Positions 1 through 10,640 of a DNA stretch of 64,000 nt are shown piece after piece. Position 1 is the stretch's first letter. Every line of letters starts with the position of its first letter. The stretch is from NCBI GenBank assembly GCA_911728455.2, contig OU452240.1, positions 5,155,913 through 5,219,912 of the forward strand. The letters run 5' to 3'. The stretch comes from Marthasterias glacialis (lineage: Eukaryota > Echinodermata > Asteroidea > Forcipulatida > Asteriidae). The position numbers were made by a program, and so were the translations under genes. The notes beneath the pieces are model-generated. The model was not told the origin of the DNA. It was given only the letters and a program-made list of their open reading frames with translations, and searched no databases.

Positions 1-2
1 TT

Positions 3-154
3 GGGGCCTTTTCCAAACCTCGTTTCGGGCTTGAGTTCAGGCTTGGGTTCAGCGTCATCAATTTTGGAGCAGTGTACATTTTGCACGTTGATTCAACATC
101 AAACAGAGCCTGGAGCTAGAGCCGGAGGCCAAGTCGAGGTTTGGAAAAAGCCCC
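3..154. mobile_element. MITE family 1 (TIR GGGGCCTTTTCCAAACCTCG), copy in unit A
   Basis: The left terminus GGGGCCTTTTCCAAACCTCG is the near-perfect inverse of the right terminus CGAGGTTTGGAAAAAGCCCC, about 152 bp overall. No coding capacity. Confidence 0.75.
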
Positions 155-576
155 TATAGTTACGTGGGTGGTTGGAGTTACACAAGACTATGCTGGTTAC
201 ACAAACAATGAATGGGATTGTCGACGTCAGTGGCGTAACCAAGGAGTAGGGGAGCGAGATCACCCCGCTCCGAACCCTTGCACTCCCTTGCCCCTCTAAT
301 GATGTTGAACAATTGGAAATATAAATGAATCGATCATGGTTCGAAACATCAAAAGCCCCATCCCTGAAATTACGTCTCCCCACACCAGCTTTATACACCG
401 ACCTCCCCTCCCCCGCCCCCCCCCCAAAAAAAAAAAAACGTATGGTAACGATGACAACCGTTGGAGTGACAGCTGTGTTGCCCGCTGCCCAACCCCTTGG
501 CCAAGCAGTTTGTATGTGGTGCGAAAATTTTCTGTCTCATTTGCGAGGCGAGACGAACCACATAGCTCACACCAAA
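155..576. other. 5' flank and leader of lectin copy A
   Basis: No coding exon recognised. It contains a C-run followed by an A-run (415-438), and a segment (438-540) that is repeated upstream of copy B. The promoter and transcription start probably lie here, but no clear TATA box was seen. Confidence 0.4.
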
Positions 577-691
577 ATGTTACGACGCTGGGTTGGTCTT
601 TTTTGGACCCTTGCTAGACCCAAGAGTACATTTTGGTTTTATTTAGTGGTTCTTACTTGGAGTTTTCAATATGTGGAAGGTGAACTTACAG
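577..691 (+). CDS. Copy A exon 1: signal peptide
   Basis: The ATG has A at -3. The 38 codons read MLRRWVGLFW..., then a hydrophobic core FWFYLVVLTW and a short polar tail VEGELT, before a perfect donor ACAG/GTAAGT in phase 1. The same peptide and donor occur at 13738-13852, although the flanking 5' sequence has diverged by indels. The phase matches the exon at 3328, which otherwise lacks a start. This is a signal peptide by appearance; cleavage near VEG/EL is inferred. Confidence 0.72.
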
Positions 692-3600
692 GTAAGTTAA
701 CAAAAGTCATTTATCATACAAAACGGAAGAAGTCTTTATGAGGTTTGCCTTGCGATACATTGGGTGTGAGTTAATTTTTATTTATATATTAATTGTTTAA
801 TACAGAGTACATTTTTACAAAATTACTTGGGGATAAAAACAAAGTATTATTATAGTAATATACAAGATTTATTATTTGTTTCAATCTGAATGCACACAAG
901 AATATTTGGGCCCAATTTCATAGGGCTGCTTTAGCAGAAAATATTACTTCAAAATTACTTAGCAAAAATAAGCAGAATACCAGTCACAGACACGTGACAT
1001 GCTATTTTAGCTTGTAACCTTATTCTGGTAAGCATAATTTTGTTTGTGCTTAGCTACTTTTTGTGCTTATTAAGCAGCTCTATTAAAAAAGTCGAGAGTA
1101 GCATTAAAAGATATCCACCCAAAATTACAGTTGCTTATTTAAATTGCCGAAAAAGACATAGACACTTAATCGTGCCCAAAGCAAATAATTATAGAAAAAA
1201 GATATTTTGTGTCTCCTTCACTCAAACACGAACTCATATTTTGTTGAATGGTCCCAGGCTAGTTGGATGAAGTGTTTATAATGGGAAAATAGCGGATTGA
1301 AGATAATTTATTCTTCCAAGAAACTATGAATGCCTGTCGTAAAAGCATTGTTTCATTAATCCTAGGACGAACCATTTAAATACATTAAGGAATATTGTGA
1401 GTGGATGGTTGTTCACACATCTAAATACCGTGCGTCCCATACCTTATTTTGTCCACATTTTACATGCCAACAATTGTATACATTTTAGCTTATTTTTGTT
1501 ACGTGCTTGACGTCAGTCATTTTGTAATTTTACACTGTACAGTAAGTAATTGTGATTTTTTTAATTTGAATTTCATTGTATACATTGTCTCAATTTATCA
1601 TTTTAGCTACAAGTGCCATGTTTTCAATAAACCAGCGTAATGATAATAATAATAAAAATAAACCAATAGCAGAGCAAATCAGCCTTTCCCATGAAGCATG
1701 CTAACTGTATGCACACATGCGTACACACATTATTGGTGGGCAAACCCCATAGAGTTGTGCACTAGGCAGACACAAAAAAGCCTGTGCGTCACGCCACGAC
1801 AAGCCCCGCGCAAAAAGGCGCGATTTTCCCTTGATAAGCGGTAGTCAATTAAAACGTAAAGAATGATTTTTTGTCGAAATCCCGACATTATCTCACGTCC
1901 ATCAGCCACGCACAAATAAGTTTGCATGCTTCAAAATTCGTCAAGGAAAACAGTATAATATGTTTCTCTCATGTGCAATTAATCTAAATTTTTATACATG
2001 TCAGATAACATATGAATGTTTAAATGTATTGTTTTTATAACTTCAACAATTGTTAATGGGGCCTCACGTTTCGACCCTAGCAGAGTCTTTCTCAAAGGCT
2101 GAAAGTTGTCCACACCCGGAGAAAGAATTTCATGCATAAATTGCTTGACAAATAAATTGGGCCATACCACTTTAAAGTGTGATTAAAATAACTATCAGGT
2201 TTTTTTTTTCTTCCAAGGTTAGAGTCTTGTAATTTTTTTTTACCATTTGTCGGCTAATACTATAAAGCGCAAAATGCGCACGAATGGGAACTCAGGCTTA
2301 AATGTGCAGCACTGGATGCCATTTTAGCAAGTAACTATTTAGAGGCAATAATTAGATCAGTGCAAACAACGACCGTTGCTTTCTGGGGTATCGCCCATGC
2401 GTATATCAGTTTTTAACAATAAAGCTCCAGGCATCTCGCGCGCTCGAGTCTTTGATTGACAGTGTTTCGCAACCAGACAAACACGTCTGACACCCCCAAC
2501 ACCAAATTCGGGCAAAGCAATAAAATTGGGGAAGCATAAGAAGACTTTTTTTGTCAGACATTGGTACTAGTGTTCTATTATCTGTGTACAATTTCGGTCA
2601 AATCAACCCCTCACTAGTGATCCCAAGGATTCGTTTATTATCTGTGTACAATTTCGGTCAAATCAACCCCTCACTAGTGGTGTCAAGGCTAACGAATGAT
2701 GACTTCACTGACTAAATGTTTCCTAACTCGAGATAACACTAGTCCTAGTGTCAGTGTTGTCCGCTTGCTTAAACAAATGATTTGTGATTACTAACTATGT
2801 CCATACTGTTCAAAGGAATGTACATTGGATAGAACATACAGTCTTGTTCGCTTGAAATATTTCAGTTGTTCGAAATAATATTTTGAAGGAACGAAATAAT
2901 GTTCGTTTTACCTGTTCAACGTTTTTACCTTTTCCCTTTATTGGTCTCCGTAAATGTACGTCATATTGATACGTATTGTCCTTTTACACAGCTGGTCAAT
3001 ATATCACTATCTCATTCTGTTCGAATTAATACAAACTTCACTTGACAAAAGGCTGTCCATAGTGACATATAATTGTTATTTTAATCAGTCTTAAGGTTAA
3101 CGTCTTGAATACATGTGGACAGCGGCGTAGCGAAGACACTTTCTTTAGGGGGGGGGGGGGGGGGGAAGCCTAAATTTGCCGACTGACATTACCAATTGAA
3201 AGTAAAAGCACAATGACATGGGACTCACCAACATGTGGGGGATCGGGGGCGTTCTTGTCCAAATGCTCTGTACTTCTGATGATGTAAACTATTCACTCTG
3301 TATGCCGTTTCTTTTCTTCATCTGTAGCACTTTCTGTCATTGGAAAGTCAGCATCGCAGAGCACCACTTACCAATACGACGACTTCAAAGCACAAAAGGC
3401 TGTAGATGGCGACATTAACAGTTACTTCATATCAGGTCGATAAGCCAAACAACATTTTCTTGGGAGTTTTACTGTGTTTTTCAATATTTGTGTCCCTTTT
3501 TAAATTTTTTTGGGGTGAGGAACAAGAAGAAAAAAACCGCTTGAACTTTTAAATTAGGAATAACGAAATCTGAAAGGACACTGGGTATGTAATAGACCTT

Positions 3601-6600
3601 TATCATGGTGCGGACATCTTGAATTTCTGCAATTCAAACCAATGTAACCAAACCGAGGCTGGAAGGGCAAATAGTCTGGTTCCTTTTTGTACAATGAATA
3701 TTAGCATCTATTACTGTTATTGGATACAGGGAACATGACAAGATGGTGGCAGCATGATAAAGGTCTACAGCTCTACTTTTTACTCTGTCGAGTTGTCACC
3801 AACTGTAATTGACTTTAATATGTTGGGATACCATAGAAACAAACACGTTAAGTAGAACACGAAACCGCTGGTAGTCATCTTAGTTCCTTTAATTTCAATG
3901 TGTTTCAACACGCCCTCTACCGCTTTAGATAAGTTAAGAGCTATACCAAGAGTGAGTTGTGCTAGTATTTTTACGATGTGTTACTACGATACTGAAGTCA
4001 CATTGTTTTCATTGTACAGGGGAATTTGATCCGCATCCTTGGTGGAGGGTTGATTTGGGGAATGAATACTCGCTGGAAAGCATCAACGTTACACTAAGAA
4101 AAGACTGCTGTGGTAATTACAATGTTTGTTGTGAATCAGAAGCACTTCACGACGTGACTAGGAATGTTCGTAATGCTAAGAAATGGTATGAAGCCATAGT
4201 GTCTGTATTAAAGGGTTAAAAAATTACCGGTTAAATTAATTTTTCCACGTGTTTGAACTTCACAATACAATAATCATTTTGCTTTTTTCGAATATTAGGA
4301 TCGAGATTCATCGGTGCAGTAGCACGAGCAGGGCGTAGTGTGACTATCACTGAGAACCAACAGTGTGGCTCGCCGGCCACTGGGGGACAAAGCCAAGATG
4401 GTGCAGTGATTACATTCCGCTGTAATCCATCAGTGACAGCCAAGTATGTGAGCTTGGATGTCGATCCATCTCAACCAAATGTTCAAATTGCTGAGCTGCG
4501 AATCGCTGAGGTGACTGTAAAAGACACGTCAGGTTCAGGTACTTTGCAATCTAAAAAGTTGATTTCATTTTCATTTTTTAGTAGGGTGAGCTAACATTTC
4601 TACCTTCTAGTTAAAAGAAAACACCATCCAACCTCCCTGAGAAAATTGTATAATAGTTGATCATGTTTTATAAGAGAGAAACAAAATTATGTTTTTGTTT
4701 TTGTCACCTCCCCCCCCCCCCTCCCCCTCCACCGATATTTCGATTTGGATTGTAGCAACCGAAATAACCACTGGTGGTTACTATGTTGTTTCGGAAAGAA
4801 CTATTTTTTCTTCACGATTGGTGTTATCAGATGAAGTTTTAAATTGAATAGAATCGTTTATTTTCCCTGATGATTATTAAAATCAATTTATCTAGTATTT
4901 TTAACGATGCATGGGTCTATATGATACGCCGCAAGTCTCGTGAGTTGACGTTAAAGTGCGTGGCTTTGTTTACGTTAAAGCAAAACCCATCAGCTTTCCC
5001 CAAAATTTCGAGCACGCACGAACCGTTCGCTGTTTATTTGATCCATTATATCCGTTACATTGTAATTTATGTCCCCTTTCAAACTTATTGTCCATGTTTG
5101 TCTCATGGTCACATTGTTCAAAAGTATCTGAGCTTTGATACAAATCAAAGAAGTCTCAATTTCCAAGAGGTATGACCTTCAATATACGGAGGTGACCCGA
5201 GACAAAAATAATGTTTTGTTTGATAACAGTATTGATGTACGTTTTACGTGAAGATTCAGTCATCATTTTCGAATTGATTCCACTTTTCCTTCAGACATAT
5301 CTGTAATTGGAAAGCCAACTTCACAAAGCACGACTTATGGTGATCACTTGATGGCTTCTTCGGCAATTGACGGAATGACGGCAACATGGAGCGAAACTAG
5401 TAAGCCCTTGTTATTATTAATATTTGTTTATATAACTGCATAGAATTAATGGGTAGAAAACAAATACACCAAACGTGGTTTGGCTTATTTTAGTTCTAAC
5501 TATCATTACTACTTTCTTATTGTAAAAGAGTGAAAACATCACTCTCTTGCCCGAGTGTTGGTGTAATTTTCACTCTTTTTAGAGTGCAATTATATCTAGT
5601 TTGCTCTTTTAGAGTGAAATTTGAGTAAATTTCACTCTGAATCGAGTGAAAAAGAAAATGTGATGTTTTCATTCTTTTATACTAAGAGAGTATCGCAGAA
5701 CTATTATCATGGTCAGTTCAAGTACATTTACCACAAACTTGTCAATTATAAAACTGTTATGTGTTTTCCGAAATTTTTTTTCATCGCTGTTTTATGTCAT
5801 CGTGCTCATTACAGAGTAAAGTAATACTTTCCCTAGATAGATAAAGTTATTTTAAGATCGTCTTCCTAATATCAATATACATACCTGTTATTCTTTTCAG
5901 TGTTTGAAAGTAATCCCTGGTGGCGATTGGACTTGGGTGACGAGCGCTGCATTGGCAGAGTCAGCGTAACGCCTAGGGCGGACTGCTGTGGTAAATGGAA
6001 CTAATCAATAAACGAACATTAGCAATCGCATAAAACTTTGTAATTTTTGTAAAACTGATCGAGTCATGCTCGCAGATAGTTCATCATAGAAGAGCTATAT
6101 GACAAAACAGTTTACATTGCGCCCTTTAAAAGGTAGCGGACAATTCAGTAAGAGGAGCATCGGGGTGTTGTTATACATAATTTAATAACGAGTTAACAAA
6201 CCAAAACAAAAATCGCACAAAAAACAAACAAACAACAAACAAACAAACAAAAAAACGCCATGCCATTTGACGGCGCCAATAACCTGAACACAGCAAAATC
6301 ATCTCATAATAATTGGGAACCGTGACAGAACTTACTTCAAGTTATTTTAAAATCCAAGAATACTACTGATGTATCTTGGATTTTTCAAAACAGGAGCTCG
6401 CTTTATTGGCACAACCGTACGTGCAGGAGTCAATCCGAACCATATCGAGAATCAACAGTGTGGCTCCTCAGCAACCAAGCCAGAGTCTGTTCCAGGCGTC
6501 ACGGTTGGATTTATGTGTGATCCACCAGTGAAAGCCAAGTATGTCAGCTTGGATATCACTACCAGTAATGGCGATCGGGCAACGCTGTCTATCGCTGAGG

Positions 6601-8089
6601 TGACGGTAGAAGAGCACGACGCTGACGAATGTTTGTCTGAAGTTGATAACGGTAAGATTTCCGACTTTTATCAAATGCACGACAGGTAGTTTAAACTGAG
6701 TTCCAGTCAGATCGTGTACATGAAAATGTCCTTTGATATCCAATGTGTAAAGTACGATATAGTATCTCCCTATAGTCAGAAGAGTTGTTCATTACAAAGC
6801 ACTTCGTGTTTGTTAAACAAAACTAATGGCGAAGTTTCAATTGAAAGATCGCTCATTATACATATCCGTATCAATCCTCAATCAAACTTTATCCAGCTAT
6901 ACAACAATGTCAAAGTTGAACAAATAGCTTTTGATTAATTAGATGGCTTCAATTGAAATAACCAATTCTGTGTGATATATCCATCTTAAGTATATTAACG
7001 ATAAGAATTTGGTTTATTTCAGCCACTACAGATGCCCCAACAGTTACTGCAGAAGCTACTTCAGTGGAGGAACAAACAAATCCCACAGAAGGTGAGAACA
7101 AGATATCACGAGATGCACTTATCACTAGTTTGATTAAAGTTTCAACGTCAGTCATTTCATCATCTCCGTCAGTAATTAAACTATCAGTTTTTACTTTATT
7201 TCAGCCGTTACATCTGCCCTGCCAACTACTGCCGGAAGTACCGTAAAAGAGCAAAGTTCCACACAAGGTGAGAATGAGCTACACTCCCGCGTCAAAATTG
7301 ACCCGGATTCCCGTTCGCAGGGGGCCTGACCAATGCATGGGTCAGTATTACCCTGTTATTACCTAGTATCTGTCTCAAACTGACCCGAAACCATAAACAA
7401 ACTGACGAAGAATCCGAGTCAAAATCCCAATATTTTAACCAGTTTCTGGGTCAGCTTGACCCGGGTCATAATTGACCTGGATACCGGGTCCCATGGGCCT
7501 GACCTATTTCTAGGTCAGTATGATACGGAATCTGTGACAAATTATCAAGAAATGGGTCAAACTAACGCAGAATCCGAGTTTAAATCAAACCTTTGAACCA
7601 GTTTCCGGATCAGTATGACCCTTAAATGGCTCAGGCCCCCTGCGAACCAATAGTCACCACGCGAGGGCGCCATTATCAAAGCCTTTATGATTCCCAACAA
7701 AGACGTGCATGTCTGTAATCTCAACATGAGATTCATGAGATTTTCCAACCACCTTTGCGTGGAAAGGTTTCAAACTGTAACGTTTAGCATTTTCATTATT
7801 TACAGACATTGATTATCCCGAGTTCAAGTCGGGTTACTACAACCGTCTATACAAAGGTAGCTACATTGGTAACCTAGACCCTTTATCAACTGAGGTAGCT
7901 TGGAATCTCAAAATGTGCGCAGCGCACTGCGTCGTACATGATCTGTGCTACATCTTCGACTTTGCACCGAGAACAGGTACATGTCGTCTCTACAAACTGC
8001 TCGACAATATTATCCTGAAACCCGACAGCCGCTTCTATATCTATGAATTGGCGAAGTGTCTGTCTAAGCTATCGATTTGTAAGAATTAA
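577..8089 (+). CDS. Secreted two-F-type-lectin plus PAN-domain protein, copy A (10 exons)
   Basis: Exons: 577-691, 3328-3435, 4020-4112, 4299-4538, 5295-5399, 5901-5990, 6394-6651, 7023-7091, 7205-7267, 7806-8089. They total 1425 nt, giving 474 residues plus TAA, and every intron is phase 1. Order: signal peptide, F-type lectin domain 1 (exons 2-4), domain 2 (exons 5-7), Thr/Ser/Glu-rich linker (exons 8-9), PAN/apple-like domain (exon 10). The lectin family is recognised from PWWR(V/L)DLG, R-x-D-C-C-G-x-R and NQQCGS. F-type domains typically bind L-fucose, so an extracellular, innate-immune recognition role is inferred. Exon 4 could also end at 4532 (TCAG/GTTC), removing two codons in frame. 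The ATG at 577 was chosen because it is conserved in copy B while the sequence upstream is frameshifted between copies. The gene is a tandem duplicate of 13738-27786. Confidence 0.85.
908..1084. mobile_element. Palindromic MITE family 2 in lectin A intron 1
   Basis: Begins GGGCCCAATTTCATAGGGCT and ends GCTTATTAAGCAGCTCTATT, so its ends are inverted copies. Related copies lie at 41980-42092, 44012-44293, 52917-53073 and 55437-55648. Confidence 0.65.
2581..2690. repeat. 60-bp tandem duplication in lectin A intron 1
   Basis: The segment starting TCTGTGTACAATTTCGGTCA occurs at 2581 and again exactly 60 bases on at 2641, with only a few differences over the first 39 bases. Unit B has a single related copy near 16930. 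Confidence 0.8.
3328..4538 (+). CDS. Copy A F-type lectin domain 1 (exons 2-4)
   Basis: Exons 3328-3435, 4020-4112 and 4299-4538. Motifs in order: SVIGKSASQSTTY, KAVDGDIN, HPWWRVDLG, LRKDCCGSR (codons joined across the intron after 4112), ENQQCGSPAT, KYVSLDV and IAEVTV. The two arginines of the R-x-D-x4-R signature and the adjacent Cys pair are present. The residue 25 positions before the first Arg, His in the classical H-x24-R-x-D-x4-R/K signature, is Glu here. Confidence 0.85.
3594..3766. mobile_element. MITE family 3 (TIR AGACCTTTATCATGGTGCGG), copy in lectin A intron 2
   Basis: 173 bp; the left end AGACCTTTATCATGGTG and right end CAGCATGATAAAGGTCT are inverted repeats. The corresponding intron of copy B lacks it. 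Full-length relatives are at 31354-31526 and 34239-34412. Confidence 0.8.
5295..6651 (+). CDS. Copy A F-type lectin domain 2 (exons 5-7)
   Basis: Exons 5295-5399, 5901-5990 and 6394-6651, with the same three-exon, phase-1 layout as domain 1. Motifs: SVIGKPTSQSTTYGD, SAIDGMTATWSE, NPWWRLDLGD, PRADCCGAR, ENQQCGSSAT, KYVSLDIT and IAEVTVEE. The classical sugar-contacting His position is Met. The domain ends in an acidic tail with one extra Cys (ECLSEVDN). An internal duplication of domain 1 is inferred from identical exon boundaries. Confidence 0.85.
5523..5679. mobile_element. Short TIR element in lectin A intron 5
   Basis: 20-bp ends TAAAAGAGTGAAAACATCAC and its inverse near 5660-5679, with one mismatch. 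The interior is made of repeated GAGTG/CACTC words. Absent from the matching intron of copy B (22262-22521). Confidence 0.7.
7023..7267 (+). CDS. Copy A Thr/Ser/Glu linker exons 8 and 9
   Basis: Exon 8 (7023-7091, 23 codons) and exon 9 (7205-7267, 21 codons) are rich in Thr, Ser, Glu, Val and Ala, with no Cys. They share acceptor context (TTTATTTCAGCC), a T-x-A-P/L-P/T pattern and donor context (GGTGAGAA), so one probably arose by duplication of the other. A flexible, O-glycosylatable spacer between lectin and PAN domains is inferred. Confidence 0.7.
7313..7647. mobile_element. GTTCGCAGGGGGCC-ended TIR element in lectin A intron 9
   Basis: Ends GTTCGCAGGGGGCCTGA and its inverse TCAGGCCCCCTGCGAAC. 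The interior is two related halves each rich in TGACCC/GGGTCA words. The orthologous element in unit B (25143-25924) carries a further insertion. Confidence 0.75.
7806..8089 (+). CDS. Copy A PAN/apple-like C-terminal exon
   Basis: The exon follows TTTACAG and ends at TAA 8087-8089. Its cysteine layout MCAAHC...LCYIF...TGTCRLYKL resembles the core of a PAN/apple module, a protein- or carbohydrate-binding fold, followed by a tail with two more Cys. Copy B's exon differs at 12 of 284 bases, changing six residues. The PAN assignment comes from Cys spacing and the C-x-LYK pattern and needs a profile search to confirm. Confidence 0.72.
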
Positions 8090-10640
8090 GAGAGAATGAT
8101 TTGATTTGAATCTCATATCACATGGTTTGAGGGTGGACAGTCGATATCAGCTCCCCGAGGTATTGGACGGTGACAAACTAGCTCTCATCAAGGTGAAGCC
8201 GATTTGACTCGAAAGTTTATTTTAAATTTTAAATAGCTACTTTTATGGATTCGAGAATACGCTTTCATTACGATGATAACATGTAGTTAATTTTAAAGCT
8301 GTAAGTATGAAATTTTGTGTTTTTAAACCCATTTTACAATGTTAAAGATGTTTGGTCAGATCTTTGGCCGACTTAACTGGAAATGTGGATTTAAATTTTA
8401 GATAGCTAGATTCGAGAAGGTTATATGCTTTCATTTCAATGATGTAAGTTAAAAACTGAAAATTAATTATTTTGGGGATCCCGATAAAAATTCAGCCATG
8501 TACAAAAAAATTGTACATGTTAAAATGTGTATTTTGTGCATGCTCGAAATTACTTCTTTTTGAAAACAGCATCTTCTGTAAATTCATCTGAAATAAATAA
8601 AGTAAAAACATATTTCGGCGAAAATCGAGCCATGCAACTTTAAGCTTTTATCAAATTTTTAACTTTTATCAATTTTTAAGCACGTATTACATTTTTAAAA
8701 TTGTAGCACTATTTATGTTAAGAAAACTACGCCCTTTAAAAGTCTCGTTTTATAATTGACCTATCACGCCGCCATCTTGAGAGGTAAAACGATGATGAAA
8801 CAATGGAAACGCACATCTATGTACGCGCGGCGCACAAGATGGGCCAATGAGCAACCTTCTTTTGACCTCTAGCCGAGGGCACCCTACTAATGTGACGGCA
8901 TGTGCATAAGAGAGGTTTGCATGACTGGAACCCGCAAACTTTAGTTTAGTGTCTCGATACGCCTTATGTGACAATGTGACAAAGTGTTTCAAAATTGTAA
9001 GTTGATGTACTAGCTTTTAAAAATAACTTACTTTTTATCGTATAAATATGTTTATTTAATTTGAATGTTTACACTTTAAAGGTACTTGGTTTAATTTCAT
9101 ATCCTCTTCTTAAGTAACAATATCAATTTATAATTTGGCAATTGACCCCTCCATGCCAGTCACGCGCGGCAAATGTGCCACTCTCACTATTTTGGAAGTC
9201 AATAGGTATTACATGTAAACGCCTCGTCCCCTAAAATGCGCACCACGGTACAACATCAGGGGACATTGAATTTCAAAATTGCGCTACCAAGATTTGTCTA
9301 GTGTTGACCACAGGCGAAATGAATCAATACTTAAAATTGTTTGAAATTGGTATTAAGAATCACACACAAAGAATAACCTTCGTGTTTATATTGTAACGCA
9401 ATAACTAGTGTGATTTTGTAGGATATTTTAGTAGCTAGACTGAGCCATTAAGCACCGCCCCTAAACATATTGACCAATCGCAGCATCGGCTACATCACCA
9501 CTTTACACGTGGGCGGTGTAATGTGTGTCTCTTCAATACACTGCATGACCATGAACGCACGCGCTATAAGTACGCGCACACATATTTACATTTTCCAATA
9601 TGATTTTATCGTGTAGGACTTTTGTCGGACTTTCGGTAGCGTAGCCAGGGCTGTGATTGGTCAACACGTAAGGGGGCGGGTCTTAATAGATCGGGGTATT
9701 GTTTTGCAGTTGCTTATAAATCATTTCAGTATTCCAATTAGCCCTGCACTAATACAGTTTATTACACGCAACACTTTTACAGTTCTATAGTTTATTGCAG
9801 TGCCAAACAAATTATTGTAAACTTTTGAACTTCTTGTAATTGTGTTTTCACACATCATAGAGAGGTTTTATAGATGGACGTATACGTGAACGCGAGACAG
9901 TTGTGTAAATTCCATGTCACGTGGATTGTGACGTCATTACTCTTGTCGGATTGCAACTCACCCCACGATCGTTTAAACGGACATATTTGACGTGAAAAAT
10001 GGTAGGTTCCCGTATGCCAAAACCTAAGATTTAAACTACTTTTTACTGCATAATAGGCAAAACGCATAAACAGATATGTTGATGTCCTGAATATTATCTT
10101 TGGTCAACTTTTGTTCAAAAACAGATACACAGTCTAAATTTAATTTCGAATAGGGTATTTTAAAAACCATTATAGTTTTAAATTTGTAGAACAACACGAC
10201 TTGCTACCATTTCTCGGCTCTGGAAGTTAGTAAAGCTATGACCTATCTCATTACTAAAACGAAAATTATCTGATGTATAATGCATTCACAAAGTTCTACA
10301 TAGGGAACACTGTGCATCACAATATTTATTATTTAAAATACAATTATAAATGTAACAATGCAAAATGTTCAATAGCTTGTTTGTACGTGTTAATAAGATT
10401 TTTGTGTTGTAAACCTGTTATATTTAAAATTGATGAAAGTCCCGAACCAGACTTGAACTTGAAACAGCGCCCTCTTTTGTATATTCATAAGAACACATAC
10501 GTGTACTACATAACCCGTCGAACGTCGGTTGTTTGTACACGGTAACACCATGATCTTGGAACAAGAAAGGCCATCTAAACGATTTTTTATCAGACGGTTT
10601 TAAAATTGAGTGTAAAAAGCACGCAGCTTACCAAAGTTCC
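8090..10640. other. 3' flank of lectin A: duplicated noncoding sequence
   Basis: No exon recognised. It holds internal repeats of a motif around ATTCGAGAA..GCTTTCATT (8240-8460), an AATAAA at 8592-8597, and a block (about 8750-9650) rich in CG words and short inverted motifs. Nearly all of it to 10,100 recurs downstream of copy B (28760-30690). Confidence 0.55.

Larger units (their letters stand above)
1..10100. repeat. Segmental duplication unit A
   Basis: Colinear with 12553-30690: MITE (3 vs 12553), signal exon (577 vs 13738), lectin exons, PAN exon (7806 vs 27503) and about 2 kb of 3' flank ending near ACAGATATGTTGAT (about 10,070 vs 30,665). The left end lies at or beyond the window start. 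Confidence 0.85.

Noticed and set aside
1449..1640. Hydrophobic 63-codon ORF as an alternative signal exon for lectin A
   Set aside because: No copy B counterpart and no suitable phase-1 donor, unlike 577-691.
4956..5175. ORFs of 60-101 codons in lectin A intron 4
   Set aside because: They are disrupted in the matching copy B intron (21,650-22,000), so not conserved coding sequence.
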